Shown: piece by piece, positions 34,222-42,324 of the stretch
Layout of the letters: each line of letters starts with the position of its first letter
How positions within the stretch are numbered: position 1 is the stretch's first letter
Source of the DNA: [Leptolyngbya] sp. JSC-1
GTDB taxonomy: Bacteria; Cyanobacteriota; Cyanobacteriia; Elainellales; Elainellaceae
Assembly (NCBI GenBank): GCA_000733415.1
Contig: KL662191.1
Coordinates: forward strand, 3,977,287 to 4,041,286
Direction of reading: 5' to 3'
DNA length: 64,000 nt
The notes under the pieces: generated by a model
Told to the model about the DNA's origin: nothing
Database searches by the model: none
The model's input: the letters and a program-made list of their open reading frames with translations, nothing else
Translations under genes and position numbers: made by a program

Positions 34222-34587
34222 CCGCAACTTGGCCTTTCCTCCTAACTTTACTCCTAGGCGTTGAGTGGCTTTTCACCAATTGATACCACACTCGCTAGAA
34301 TTTTAAGTAGAGCAACAAATAGCTCGACCAGGTTATTGTTCAGATTCAGTTCAGATTTAACAGTGCATTTGCAAAGCATGTGCTTAGCACAAGCCTCTTG
34401 CTCGCGGTAGGCAAGGTAACTGCACTCTCTATCTGTCGCTCAATGGGTTGAACAATTCAGAAGGTCAAAAGGCGGCTAAGGCGGTAGTTTGCTCCTGACC
34501 TTATCTTGTAGAATCCCACCCTACCAGATTGGCTTATGGAGTTTTTATAAACTTTTGCCCACCGTTTTAGCAAAATGTTTGTTGTAC
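34222..34587. other. Spacer upstream of the rne promoter
   Basis: No open frame with convincing coding character, no tRNA and no clear hairpin terminator for the radical SAM gene. It carries several T-rich tracts. Confidence 0.5.
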
Positions 34588-34618
34588 TTGTGGCGTAAAA
34601 CTTTGTCCGCGCTATAAT
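34588..34618 (+). promoter_or_regulatory. Candidate rne promoter
   Basis: A perfect TATAAT at 34613-34618 is preceded at 19 nt by TTGTGG (34588-34593). Transcription from near 34625 would give a 400-nt leader before rne. Confidence 0.55.
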
Positions 34619-34624
34619 CTTTGC

Positions 34625-35024
34625 AAGAGAAGCCGTTGCAGACTCATTTCTCTTTCCGGTTGCTAGTGGTTCAACCGGTGCCAGATACAGGGCGAAGTCT
34701 GCTTCTGCAAAGTTTTTGTCTTACTTCCAGTTCCTGGGTGCCTGTCTTCCTAGAAAGGTATCGGGCGAAGGGTTCTATTGTTTGATTGTTGTTCAATCAT
34801 TGAGTGCTTTAGAGATCCATACCAGCTTTCCTAATGCTTGCTGGGCGCTTTCCGCTATCTTAGTCCGCTATCTAGGGGTGACCCCTCTGAGATCAATCGA
34901 AGTAGGATGTCTCGGAAAAATAGACTGTGCCATGTCAGAACTCGGCTATGAAACTGCCTGTACCAGCGTCGATGGCACAGATAGAGTTAGTGCCTTCAAT
35001 GCTGAAAATTTTTGAGGAAATTGA
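34625..35024 (+). other. Long 5' untranslated leader of rne (inferred)
   Basis: About 400 nt with several T-rich stretches and no convincing gene. Long U-rich leaders are known for rne in other bacteria, where RNase E cleaves its own message to limit its level. Whether the same happens here is inference. A frame at 34716-35015 with a non-ATG start looks like chance. Confidence 0.45.
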
Positions 35025-37106
35025 ATGCCAAAGCAAATTATTATCGCTGAGCAGCACCGGATTGCTGCCGTTTTTTCGGAAGATCAAATTCAAGAGTTGA
35101 TCGTTGCTAAGGGAACCCATCAGGTTGGAGATATCTATCTAGGCGTTGTCGAAAATGTCTTACCGGGTATTGACGCCGCGTTTGTAAATATTGGTGACAG
35201 CGAACGCAACGGGTTTATTCACGTCACTGATTTAGGGCCACTGCGGCTGAGAAAATCTGCCGGTTCCATTACAGAACTACTTGCTCCGCAACAAAAAGTG
35301 CTTGTGCAGGTCATGAAGGAACCGACCGGCAACAAGGGGCCGCGTTTGACCGGGAACATCAGCCTGCCAGGGCGTTACCTAGTGCTGATGCCCTTTGGTC
35401 GCGGCGTCAACCTGTCTCGTCGGATCCGCAATGATGCTGAGCGCAATCGTCTCAGGGCACTCGCCATTTTGATCAAACCGGCTGGAATGGGACTACTGGT
35501 CCGTACCGAAGCGGAAGGCATGGCCGAAGAAGCCATCCTAGAAGACCTGGAAACCCTGCAGAAACAATGGGAAAGTATTCAGCAAGAGGCGATGACGCTG
35601 CGTCCGCCTAGCCTGTTAAATCGCGACGATGATTTCATCCAAAAGGTTTTGCGCGATGTCTACAGCGCTGACGTTAACCGGATTGTGGTAGATTCTCATA
35701 CGGGTTTGAAGCGCGTCAAGCAACACTTGGTCAACTGGAGCGGCGGCAAAAGTCCTCAAGGGGTGTTAATCGACCATCACCGTGACCGGGTGCCAATTTT
35801 GGAGTACTTCCGCGTTAACGCTGCAATTCGGGAAGCACTCAAGCCCAGAGTTGACTTACCCTCTGGTGGCTATATCATCATTGAGCGCACGGAAGCCCTG
35901 ACCGTAATTGATGTCAACTCTGGCTCCTTTACGCGCTCCGCAACAGCCCGTGAAACGGTACTGTGGACCAACTGTGAGGCCGCGGCAGAAATTGCCCGTC
36001 AGCTTCGTTTACGCAACATTGCAGGCGTGATCATCGTGGACTTCATCGACATGGATTCTCGACGTGACCAACTGCAAGTCCTGGAGCAGTTCAACAAAGC
36101 GCTGCGGGTTGACAAGGCGAGACCTCAAATCGCTCAGCTTTCCGAATTGGGCTTGGTCGAATTAACGCGCAAACGCCAGGGCCAAAATATTTATGAGCTG
36201 TTTGGGCAAACCTGCCCGACCTGCAGTGGGTTAGGGCATTTAGTGCATTTACCGGGTGAAATTGAGCAGGCAGTGCCTGAACCTGTAGAAGTGCTGCGGG
36301 TAGCCCCCGTTGCAGAACCGCGCATTGCTCTGCGAGAAACTTGGGACCGAAATACTGATGAGTTCGATAATGACGGTACTTCTGACTTGCAGGAGTTGGA
36401 TTTAACCAATCATCCCAACTATCAGGAACGCAGCCGAGGTGGCGATCGGCGGCGGCGACGCACTCGTTTGAAGAATGAACCGCCAGTTAAAGGCGGACTG
36501 CCGCGGGTTGGAGTTGAGTTAGAAACTGAAGAAGAGGTTGGTCCGGCTGAGGAGACCCCAGCCTACCGAGTCAGTCCAATTCGTCCGGCTAAGGAAGCTC
36601 GCAGTGAGAAACCTGAACGGAATCGGGGAAGACGGGAAAAACCGCCTGTCGAACCACCGCAAGTGATTTCCGTGGAAATGACACCGGAAGAGCAAGATGT
36701 CTATGCTCTAATGGGTATCTCTCCACTGGTATTAGCTTCAGAGCCTGTCAAGGATCCAAAATCAACCATCATTGCGATTACGGCCCCCGGTGAGTCTCCT
36801 CGATCTGACTATCAGTTGGCTGCTGCCCAAACTGGACAAGCCGCTGAATCTGCTCTGGCCAATGATGCTGCAGGTGATGATGCCGCAGGTGATTTCGACT
36901 ACGATGGAGACTCGGATGACCTAGAGGCGGAAATGGCAATCGATGACGAATTGGATACCGCTGATATCGCCGAGACTGCGAACGGCTCTGGGTTTACGGC
37001 ACCCACGCTAGCGAATTCCGCACCCGGCGGCTTTAATCCTGCCGAAGTTGGAATCGACCCCAGCAGACGGCGGCGGCGGCGGCGGTCTTCAACCTCAGGT
37101 GGGTGA
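35025..37106 (+). CDS. rne: Ribonuclease E/G
   Basis: The 693-residue endoribonuclease initiates mRNA decay and processes rRNA and tRNA. The N-terminal S1 domain (about 35-125) precedes the catalytic part. Metal-binding aspartates lie in TVIDVNSGSF (about 293-302) and GVIIVDFIDMD (about 335-345), and the Zn-link cysteines in TCPTCSGLGH (about 395-404). The C-terminal third is of low complexity and acidic. It ends in seven arginines and SSTSGG, the type of arginine-rich tail shown in Anabaena to bind polynucleotide phosphorylase. rnhB follows after 78 nt. Confidence 0.95.
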   Translation: MPKQIIIAEQHRIAAVFSEDQIQELIVAKGTHQVGDIYLGVVENVLPGIDAAFVNIGDSERNGFIHVTDLGPLRLRKSAGSITELLAPQQKVLVQVMKEPTGNKGPRLTGNISLPGRYLVLMPFGRGVNLSRRIRNDAERNRLRALAILIKPAGMGLLVRTEAEGMAEEAILEDLETLQKQWESIQQEAMTLRPPSLLNRDDDFIQKVLRDVYSADVNRIVVDSHTGLKRVKQHLVNWSGGKSPQGVLIDHHRDRVPILEYFRVNAAIREALKPRVDLPSGGYIIIERTEALTVIDVNSGSFTRSATARETVLWTNCEAAAEIARQLRLRNIAGVIIVDFIDMDSRRDQLQVLEQFNKALRVDKARPQIAQLSELGLVELTRKRQGQNIYELFGQTCPTCSGLGHLVHLPGEIEQAVPEPVEVLRVAPVAEPRIALRETWDRNTDEFDNDGTSDLQELDLTNHPNYQERSRGGDRRRRRTRLKNEPPVKGGLPRVGVELETEEEVGPAEETPAYRVSPIRPAKEARSEKPERNRGRREKPPVEPPQVISVEMTPEEQDVYALMGISPLVLASEPVKDPKSTIIAITAPGESPRSDYQLAAAQTGQAAESALANDAAGDDAAGDFDYDGDSDDLEAEMAIDDELDTADIAETANGSGFTAPTLANSAPGGFNPAEVGIDPSRRRRRRRSSTSGG

Positions 37107-37117
37107 TTTGGCCTGTG

Positions 37118-37144
37118 TTCTGAGACTTCTGAGACTTCTGAGAC
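37118..37144. repeat. Perfect 9-bp tandem triplication
   Basis: TTCTGAGAC occurs three times in a row just after the rne stop codon and ahead of rnhB. Confidence 0.9.
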
Positions 37145-37184
37145 AAGGCAATGATAGGACAATGACAATGGGGAATCTGCCACG

Positions 37185-37823
37185 ATGCAGCAGTTGAGTT
37201 TGTCGTTGAGTGATTCGTCTGATTTATTCGGGCATCCGTGTTTTGAAAGCGAATTAGTTGCGGGTGTGGATGAAGTAGGACGAGGTGCGCTATTCGGTCC
37301 GGTGGTGGCGGCGGCGGTGATTTTGCCCAGAACGGCTTTGGCTCCACTCCAGCAGGCTGGTGTTACAGACAGTAAACAGCTCTCGCCCCTTCAACGTCAA
37401 ACTCTCGCTGCTCAGATTCAAGCCGTTGCCCTCGACTGTAAAATTGGGCTGGCATCAGTATGGGAAATCGATCGCATTAATATCCTGCAAGCTTCGTTAC
37501 TAGCAATGCGACGCGCCGTTCGTCGCCTTCAGCCCCAGCCGCAGTTCTGTTTGATTGATGGGAACCAGCGGATACCTAACTTAGAGATAGCGCAGCAGAC
37601 TATTGTTCAGGGCGATCGGCAGTCGCTTGTAATTGCGTCAGCTAGCATTATTGCCAAGGTTTGGCGCGACCAACTAGTCGTTCGTTTAGCAGCCCGCTAT
37701 CCTGGCTATGATTTGGCCACAAACAAAGGGTACGGTACCCCTAAACATCGGCAAGCCCTTCAGCAGTTAGGAGTTTCTCGTCAACATCGCCACTCCTTCA
37801 GCCCCTGCCGTTTGGATAGTTGA
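37185..37823 (+). CDS. rnhB: Ribonuclease HII
   Basis: Cleaves RNA in RNA-DNA hybrids and single ribonucleotides in DNA. The 212-residue protein has the catalytic GVDEVGRGALFGPV motif (D29, E30) and the later ASIIAKVWRDQ and NKGYGTPKHRQAL motifs. Length matches type HII. It lies 78 nt after rne on the same strand and is followed by a clear terminator, so rne-rnhB may be one transcript. Confidence 0.96.
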   Translation: MQQLSLSLSDSSDLFGHPCFESELVAGVDEVGRGALFGPVVAAAVILPRTALAPLQQAGVTDSKQLSPLQRQTLAAQIQAVALDCKIGLASVWEIDRINILQASLLAMRRAVRRLQPQPQFCLIDGNQRIPNLEIAQQTIVQGDRQSLVIASASIIAKVWRDQLVVRLAARYPGYDLATNKGYGTPKHRQALQQLGVSRQHRHSFSPCRLDS

Positions 37824-37907
37824 GGCTGCTCAATGCCTGCGATCGAGTGTCTGTAGCTTGTAGAGGCCAAGCAGATTCTCAAAAACTCTGATAGCGCTTT
37901 GCTCAAC

Positions 37908-37929
37908 AACCCGCGAAGGCGGGTTTTGC
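37908..37929 (+). terminator. Rho-independent terminator after rnhB
   Basis: AACCCGC (37908-37914) pairs with GCGGGTT (37919-37925) around a GAAG loop, followed by TTTTGCC. It lies 85 nt after the rnhB stop, between convergent genes. Confidence 0.75.
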
Positions 37930-37970
37930 CTTATATGGGCAAGGTTGTTAACCGCCAGCATCGTTCGCAA

Positions 37971-38576
37971 CTAAAGAACCGATCCGTTGGGCGACAGTAA
38001 AGCCGATTGATCAAGTCCAATTCCTAGCGTTTGAGGCGATGCCTCGCTTTGGGCAGCTACCCAAAGACAGTAATCTGACAAAAGTTGGTGAACCAACCGC
38101 TGTTTGATGGTTAACAAAACACTGCGCAACAATCCATTGCCCGTTGTTTCTACTAGAGGCCGAGGTGTCAACGATAGAGGAGGAGGTAGATCAACTTCTA
38201 CCTGAAGGTCAGCCCGCCCTTTCAGATAGGTTTTGGCTGCTTGCTGCACAGGAGATAATTGCCCCATTAGGCCCAAGTGGAAGCGCCGATTGATATACTC
38301 AATCCCGCGAATTTCGCAGCCAATTGAGCGCAGATAGATAGTTCCATCCGATTCTGCCCAAATTCGTAGATCAACCGTGGGCTGCAGGCTCAATGTCATA
38401 AAATGGAGCGGTCGCATTTTGAAGCGAAAGCAGTCATTGCCCAATAGCTCCACTTGAGTTGGGTCAATCAAGGCATGAATTAGACGCTGCGGCTGACGCA
38501 GGTAATGTTGAATCGGAATCGGCTGCTCAGGAACAGCGATCTCGACCGATTGCACAGCGGAGAAGCGAACATTCAT
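37971..38576 (-). CDS. DUF1997-family protein
   Basis: The 201-residue protein matches the DUF1997 pattern: an N-terminal QHYLRQPQRLIHALIDPTQV, then GNDCFRFKMRPLHFMTLSLQ and a C-terminal segment with VLLTIKQRLVHQLLSDYCLW. Soluble, no signal peptide. Function unknown; members are found in cyanobacteria and plastids. Position between rnhB and pheA appears recurrent in cyanobacteria from memory. Confidence 0.82.
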   Translation of the reverse strand: MNVRFSAVQSVEIAVPEQPIPIQHYLRQPQRLIHALIDPTQVELLGNDCFRFKMRPLHFMTLSLQPTVDLRIWAESDGTIYLRSIGCEIRGIEYINRRFHLGLMGQLSPVQQAAKTYLKGRADLQVEVDLPPPLSLTPRPLVETTGNGLLRSVLLTIKQRLVHQLLSDYCLWVAAQSEASPQTLGIGLDQSALLSPNGSVL

Positions 38577-38843
38577 ATCAGTTTCATTAAGGAGCTTTGA
38601 GTAGCTGCTGTCAAAGTGTTTAAATAAATTTTACAATTTCTCCCAGAAAACAACCTTGACTTTAGAGAGTATAGTTCTCTGAGTGCTCACTTTCTGAGTA
38701 AAGTTCACTGATTGTTGCATTCTTTTACACTGCATTACTCCTTTAGACTACTTAAAGCTATACCTGCGAAAAACTGGCTGCCAGTAGTTGCAGTCTTAAT
38801 CCCCGCTATTCTCTACTGTTTTGAAAGTTGCAGAACCAACTCT

Positions 38844-39719
38844 ATGGCTACATCAATTGCCCACCTTGGCCCATCAGGAACTTATGCTGAAAGTGCAGCT
38901 CTGGCTTGCGCCCAGCTCTTTAGTGCTAAAACTGGCGAAGAGTATATTCTTTGCCCCTACCCCAGTATTATCCAAACCATTTACGCAGTCGCAAATCAAC
39001 AGACTCGTCTAGGTGTTGTTCCGGTTGAAAATTCGATTGAAGGCGGTGTGGGAGCTACCCTGGATACGCTATGGCAGCTCGATACACTCCAAATCCAGCA
39101 GGCTTTAGTTTTACCGATTTCCCATGCTTTGCTCTCCTGCGCTAGTAGCCTAGGTACAATTCAAACGGTCTATTCTCATCCACAGGCGCTAGCTCAATGT
39201 CAGGGATGGTTGACTAAGTATTTACCGACAGCCCAACTGATTCCAACCAATTCCACTACCGAAGCGCTGCAATTTTTGAATCAAAGTTCTACGATTGCCG
39301 CCATTGCCCCTCAACGAGCTGCCCAGCTCTATAATCTGCCAGTTCTGGCCTATCCAATCAACGACCATCCAGATAATTGCACCCGCTTTTGGGTATTAAG
39401 TCTGGACAGTTCCTCAGTTGGTAGTCATACCTCATTAGCTTTTAGCATTCCAGCCAACGTGCCAGGTGCGCTTGTCAAAACGCTACAGGTATTTGCCAAA
39501 CGCGACCTCAACCTCAGTCGGATTGAATCCCGCCCAACCAAACGATCGCTGGGCGATTATCTCTTTTTTGTAGACATTGAAGCCAGCCTGCAATCCGATG
39601 CGGTGCAATCAGCTTTGCTAGAACTACAGCATGAGACCGAAAGCCTGAAGGTGTTTGGCAGCTATACAATTCAAACCGTTGACCTATCGTTGCTGTTTGC
39701 GTCCCAACAGCAAGGCTGA
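38844..39719 (+). CDS. pheA: Prephenate dehydratase
   Basis: Converts prephenate to phenylpyruvate in phenylalanine synthesis. The ATG at 38844 gives 291 residues beginning MATSIAHLGPSGTYAESAAL, the family start; the frame extends about 44 codons upstream without similarity. The substrate motif VVPVENSIEGGV (about 60-71) and the C-terminal ACT regulatory domain with LSRIESRPTKRSLGDYLFF (about 228-246) are present, so feedback by phenylalanine is expected. No chorismate-mutase domain is fused. Confidence 0.94.
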   Translation: MATSIAHLGPSGTYAESAALACAQLFSAKTGEEYILCPYPSIIQTIYAVANQQTRLGVVPVENSIEGGVGATLDTLWQLDTLQIQQALVLPISHALLSCASSLGTIQTVYSHPQALAQCQGWLTKYLPTAQLIPTNSTTEALQFLNQSSTIAAIAPQRAAQLYNLPVLAYPINDHPDNCTRFWVLSLDSSSVGSHTSLAFSIPANVPGALVKTLQVFAKRDLNLSRIESRPTKRSLGDYLFFVDIEASLQSDAVQSALLELQHETESLKVFGSYTIQTVDLSLLFASQQQG

Positions 39720-39735
39720 AGCTAGAAAATCATAA

Positions 39736-39768
39736 GTCGCATTAAAGCCGCATTAAAGTCGCATTAAA
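39736..39768. repeat. 11-bp tandem triplication
   Basis: GTCGCATTAAA, GCCGCATTAAA and GTCGCATTAAA follow each other without gaps between the convergent stops of pheA and the LON-domain gene. Confidence 0.9.
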
Positions 39769-39773
39769 GAAGA

Positions 39774-40415
39774 CTATGTAAAAGCATCCTTCAGCGCAGC
39801 ACGAGCAGCTAGATGATTGCGAGTTGTAGTCAGAATCTCAGCTTCCCTTTCTAACCGAGTCGCAGTACTCTGCATTTCTAAGAGGGATTGTTGTTCTCGC
39901 GCCACACCTTTAAGGTTGCCGGCAACCCAATAGGAAAGCTCGATCGGAGAATTGGGAATGTCGTCGGGCAGTTCAATTTCTTGGCCTGTGAGCTTAACTG
40001 ATAGCTGAACCACATCGCGCAGCAGTTGATCTACATCTGTCATCAAACCATGTAGATCGCGCTCGGTTGGCTCGTCCTCAATCCACTCAACGAGTCCAAT
40101 GTAGTAAGGCTTTTCTCGAACGTAATCCAATATGCGAAAACGCTGCTGACCAATAGTTTTGATATACATTCGATCATCGGGCGTGCGCTCGTGATAAATC
40201 ACCTCGGCACAGCATCCTACGGTTGCTACTTTTCCATCCATCGGATCCACCATCAATACTCCAAACCGACGATCGCTCTGGAGAATAGTGTTCATCATGA
40301 TCCGATAGCGAAACTCAAAGATATGCAGAGGCAAGGGGATACCGGGGAACAAAACAACCTCAGGCAAGGGGAAGAGAGGCAGTTCACGAACAGCAACTGA
40401 TGAAGAGAAGGCCAT
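39774..40415 (-). CDS. LON peptidase substrate-binding domain protein
   Basis: The 213-residue protein consists of the N-terminal domain of Lon protease without ATPase or protease parts. It shows LPLFPLPEVVLFPGIPLPLHIFE (split here at about residues 12-34), RFGVLMVDP and a long helical tail. Such stand-alone forms are of unknown role in bacteria. It lies downstream of rpsJ behind a strong terminator, so it is probably transcribed separately. Confidence 0.88.
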   Translation of the reverse strand: MAFSSSVAVRELPLFPLPEVVLFPGIPLPLHIFEFRYRIMMNTILQSDRRFGVLMVDPMDGKVATVGCCAEVIYHERTPDDRMYIKTIGQQRFRILDYVREKPYYIGLVEWIEDEPTERDLHGLMTDVDQLLRDVVQLSVKLTGQEIELPDDIPNSPIELSYWVAGNLKGVAREQQSLLEMQSTATRLEREAEILTTTRNHLAARAALKDAFT

Positions 40416-40539
40416 TACACTTCAAAGCCCCGTAGGGTGGACTCAACGTAGAATTAAAACAACTTAACAGTAAGACGCAGCTCCAAGAAACTACGTAACT
40501 ACTGAACTACTGAGATGGGTAAAAATCGAAATAAGTAAC

Positions 40540-40577
40540 AAAAAATAATAGAGTAGTTACAATCTGCAACTACTCTA
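40540..40577 (-). terminator. Rho-independent terminator of the str operon
   Basis: TAGAGTAGTT (40549-40558) and AACTACTCTA (40568-40577) are perfect inverted repeats of 10 bp around a 9-nt loop. Read on the minus strand the stem is followed by TTATTTTTTG. It lies 52 nt beyond the rpsJ stop. Confidence 0.82.
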
Positions 40578-40628
40578 ATTAGTTTATCGCATTGTTAAAA
40601 GGGTTTGCTTTGGAGGAAAAGGCGAGTT

Positions 40629-40946
40629 CTACAGCTTCACCTCAATGTCAACGCCGGCGGGTAGATCGAGTTTCATCAGGGCGTCAATCGTCTTGGAGGA
40701 CGGTTGATAAATATCAATAATGCGGCGATGGGTGCGTGTTTCGAAGTGTTCGCGAGAATCTTTATCGACGTGAGGCGAGCGCAATACACAATAGATCCGC
40801 CGTTTTGTAGGGAGGGGGATCGGACCAATCGCGGTAGCATTCGTGCGGTTTGCCGTCTCGACAATTTTTTCGCAGGAGGTGTCAAGGAGGCGACGGTCAA
40901 AGGCTTTGAGGCGAATGCGAATTTTTTGTTGCTGGATAGTTGCCAT
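40629..40946 (-). CDS. rpsJ: 30S ribosomal protein S10
   Basis: S10 belongs to the 30S head and, as NusE, to the antitermination complex. ATG 40946 gives 105 residues starting MATIQQQKIRIRLKAFDRRL, with the loop GPIPLPTKRRIYCVLRSPHV typical of the family. A longer in-frame reading to 41018 lacks similarity. Its placement at the end of the str operon instead of at the head of the S10 operon is a known cyanobacterial arrangement. Confidence 0.96.
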   Translation of the reverse strand: MATIQQQKIRIRLKAFDRRLLDTSCEKIVETANRTNATAIGPIPLPTKRRIYCVLRSPHVDKDSREHFETRTHRRIIDIYQPSSKTIDALMKLDLPAGVDIEVKL

Positions 40947-41069
40947 CAGAAGTTTCTCAATTACTAAGTTTTCTAGGTTCAGTTCGTTCACACTGGAGCA
41001 AAGGAATTCAGCAGCCAAGTTTGTTATCCCCAGCTGCTGAATCCTAGGCCATCAAAACCGAGCAGGCTG

Positions 41070-42299
41070 TTACTTGATGATCTTAGAGACCACACCTGCA
41101 CCAATGGTCCGGCCACCCTCACGGATCGCAAAGCGCATCCCTTGCTCAATTGCAATCGGGCTGATCAGCTCAACCGTTGCCTTGATGCGGTCACCAGGCA
41201 TAACCATTTCAGCATCGCTGCCGTCATCAGCCGTAAAGGCCTTGATGGTGCCGGTCACATCGGTGGTTCGGACATAGAACTGAGGCTTGTAGCCGGCAAA
41301 GAAGGGGGTCTTCCGGCCACCTTCCTTCTCGGTCAGGACATAGACCTCACCCTCAAATTGAGTATGAGGAGTAATCGAGCCGGGTTTAGCCAGGACCATG
41401 CCGCGTTCAATATCTTCTTTCTTGAAGCCCCGCAGCAGTAGACCAGCGTTATCGCCCGCCATACCTTCTTCCAGACTCTTCTTGAACATCTCGATCCCGG
41501 TCACGGTTGTCGTGCGGGTTTCGCGAATACCGACCACTTCAACGGTTTCGTTGAGCTTGATCTTGCCGCGCTCAATCCGTCCCGTCGCCACAGTACCCCG
41601 ACCGGTGATGCTGAAGACATCCTCAACAGCCATCAAGAACGGCTTGTCCACATCGCGCTCAGGAGTAGGAATGAAGGAGTCAACGGCATCCATGAGTTCA
41701 TAGATTCTGTCAACCCACTCATTGTCACCCCGCTGGGTTTTGGGGTTCTTCTGCATTGCTTCCAATGCCATCAACCCAGAACCGCGAATAATGGGAATAT
41801 CATCACCGGGAAAGTCATAGCTGCTGAGCAGTTCGCGCAGCTCTAATTCCACCAGTTCCAACAGCTCTTCATCATCTACCTGATCGATCTTGTTCAGGAA
41901 GACCACAATGCTGGGTACGCCGACCTGCTTCGCCAACAGAATGTGCTCTCTGGTTTGAGGCATTGCACCGTCGGTAGCCGCTACCACTAGGATGGCACCA
42001 TCCATCTGAGCCGCTCCCGTGATCATGTTCTTCACATAGTCAGCGTGACCAGGACAGTCCACATGGGCATAGTGGCGATTTTCAGTCTCGTACTCCACAT
42101 GGGCTGTGTTGATGGTGATACCACGAGCTTTCTCTTCCGGAGCAGCGTCAATCTGATCGTAGCTCTTGGCCTGAGCTTGACCCAGAGCCGCCAACGTCAT
42201 CGTGATCGCAGCCGTCAAAGTGGTTTTACCGTGGTCAACGTGACCAACCGTACCAATATTAACGTGGGGTTTAGTCCGTTCAAATTTTGCGCGTGCCAT
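41070..42299 (-). CDS. tuf: Translation elongation factor Tu
   Basis: GTPase that carries aminoacyl-tRNA to the ribosomal A site. The 409-residue sequence has GHVDHGKTTLT (P-loop, about 19-29), DCPGHADYVKNMI (switch II, about 80-92), NKIDQVDD (about 135-142) and the C-terminal barrel ending EGGRTIGAGVVSKIIK. Full length for cyanobacteria. Lies between fusA and rpsJ. Confidence 0.98.
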   Translation of the reverse strand: MARAKFERTKPHVNIGTVGHVDHGKTTLTAAITMTLAALGQAQAKSYDQIDAAPEEKARGITINTAHVEYETENRHYAHVDCPGHADYVKNMITGAAQMDGAILVVAATDGAMPQTREHILLAKQVGVPSIVVFLNKIDQVDDEELLELVELELRELLSSYDFPGDDIPIIRGSGLMALEAMQKNPKTQRGDNEWVDRIYELMDAVDSFIPTPERDVDKPFLMAVEDVFSITGRGTVATGRIERGKIKLNETVEVVGIRETRTTTVTGIEMFKKSLEEGMAGDNAGLLLRGFKKEDIERGMVLAKPGSITPHTQFEGEVYVLTEKEGGRKTPFFAGYKPQFYVRTTDVTGTIKAFTADDGSDAEMVMPGDRIKATVELISPIAIEQGMRFAIREGGRTIGAGVVSKIIK

Positions 42300-42324
42300 G
42301 TATCTATCCGTTCCTCTTTACTGA

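Noticed and set aside
34716..35015. 99-codon frame just before rne
   Set aside because: Non-ATG start, no ribosome binding site and cysteine-rich mixed composition; better read as rne leader.
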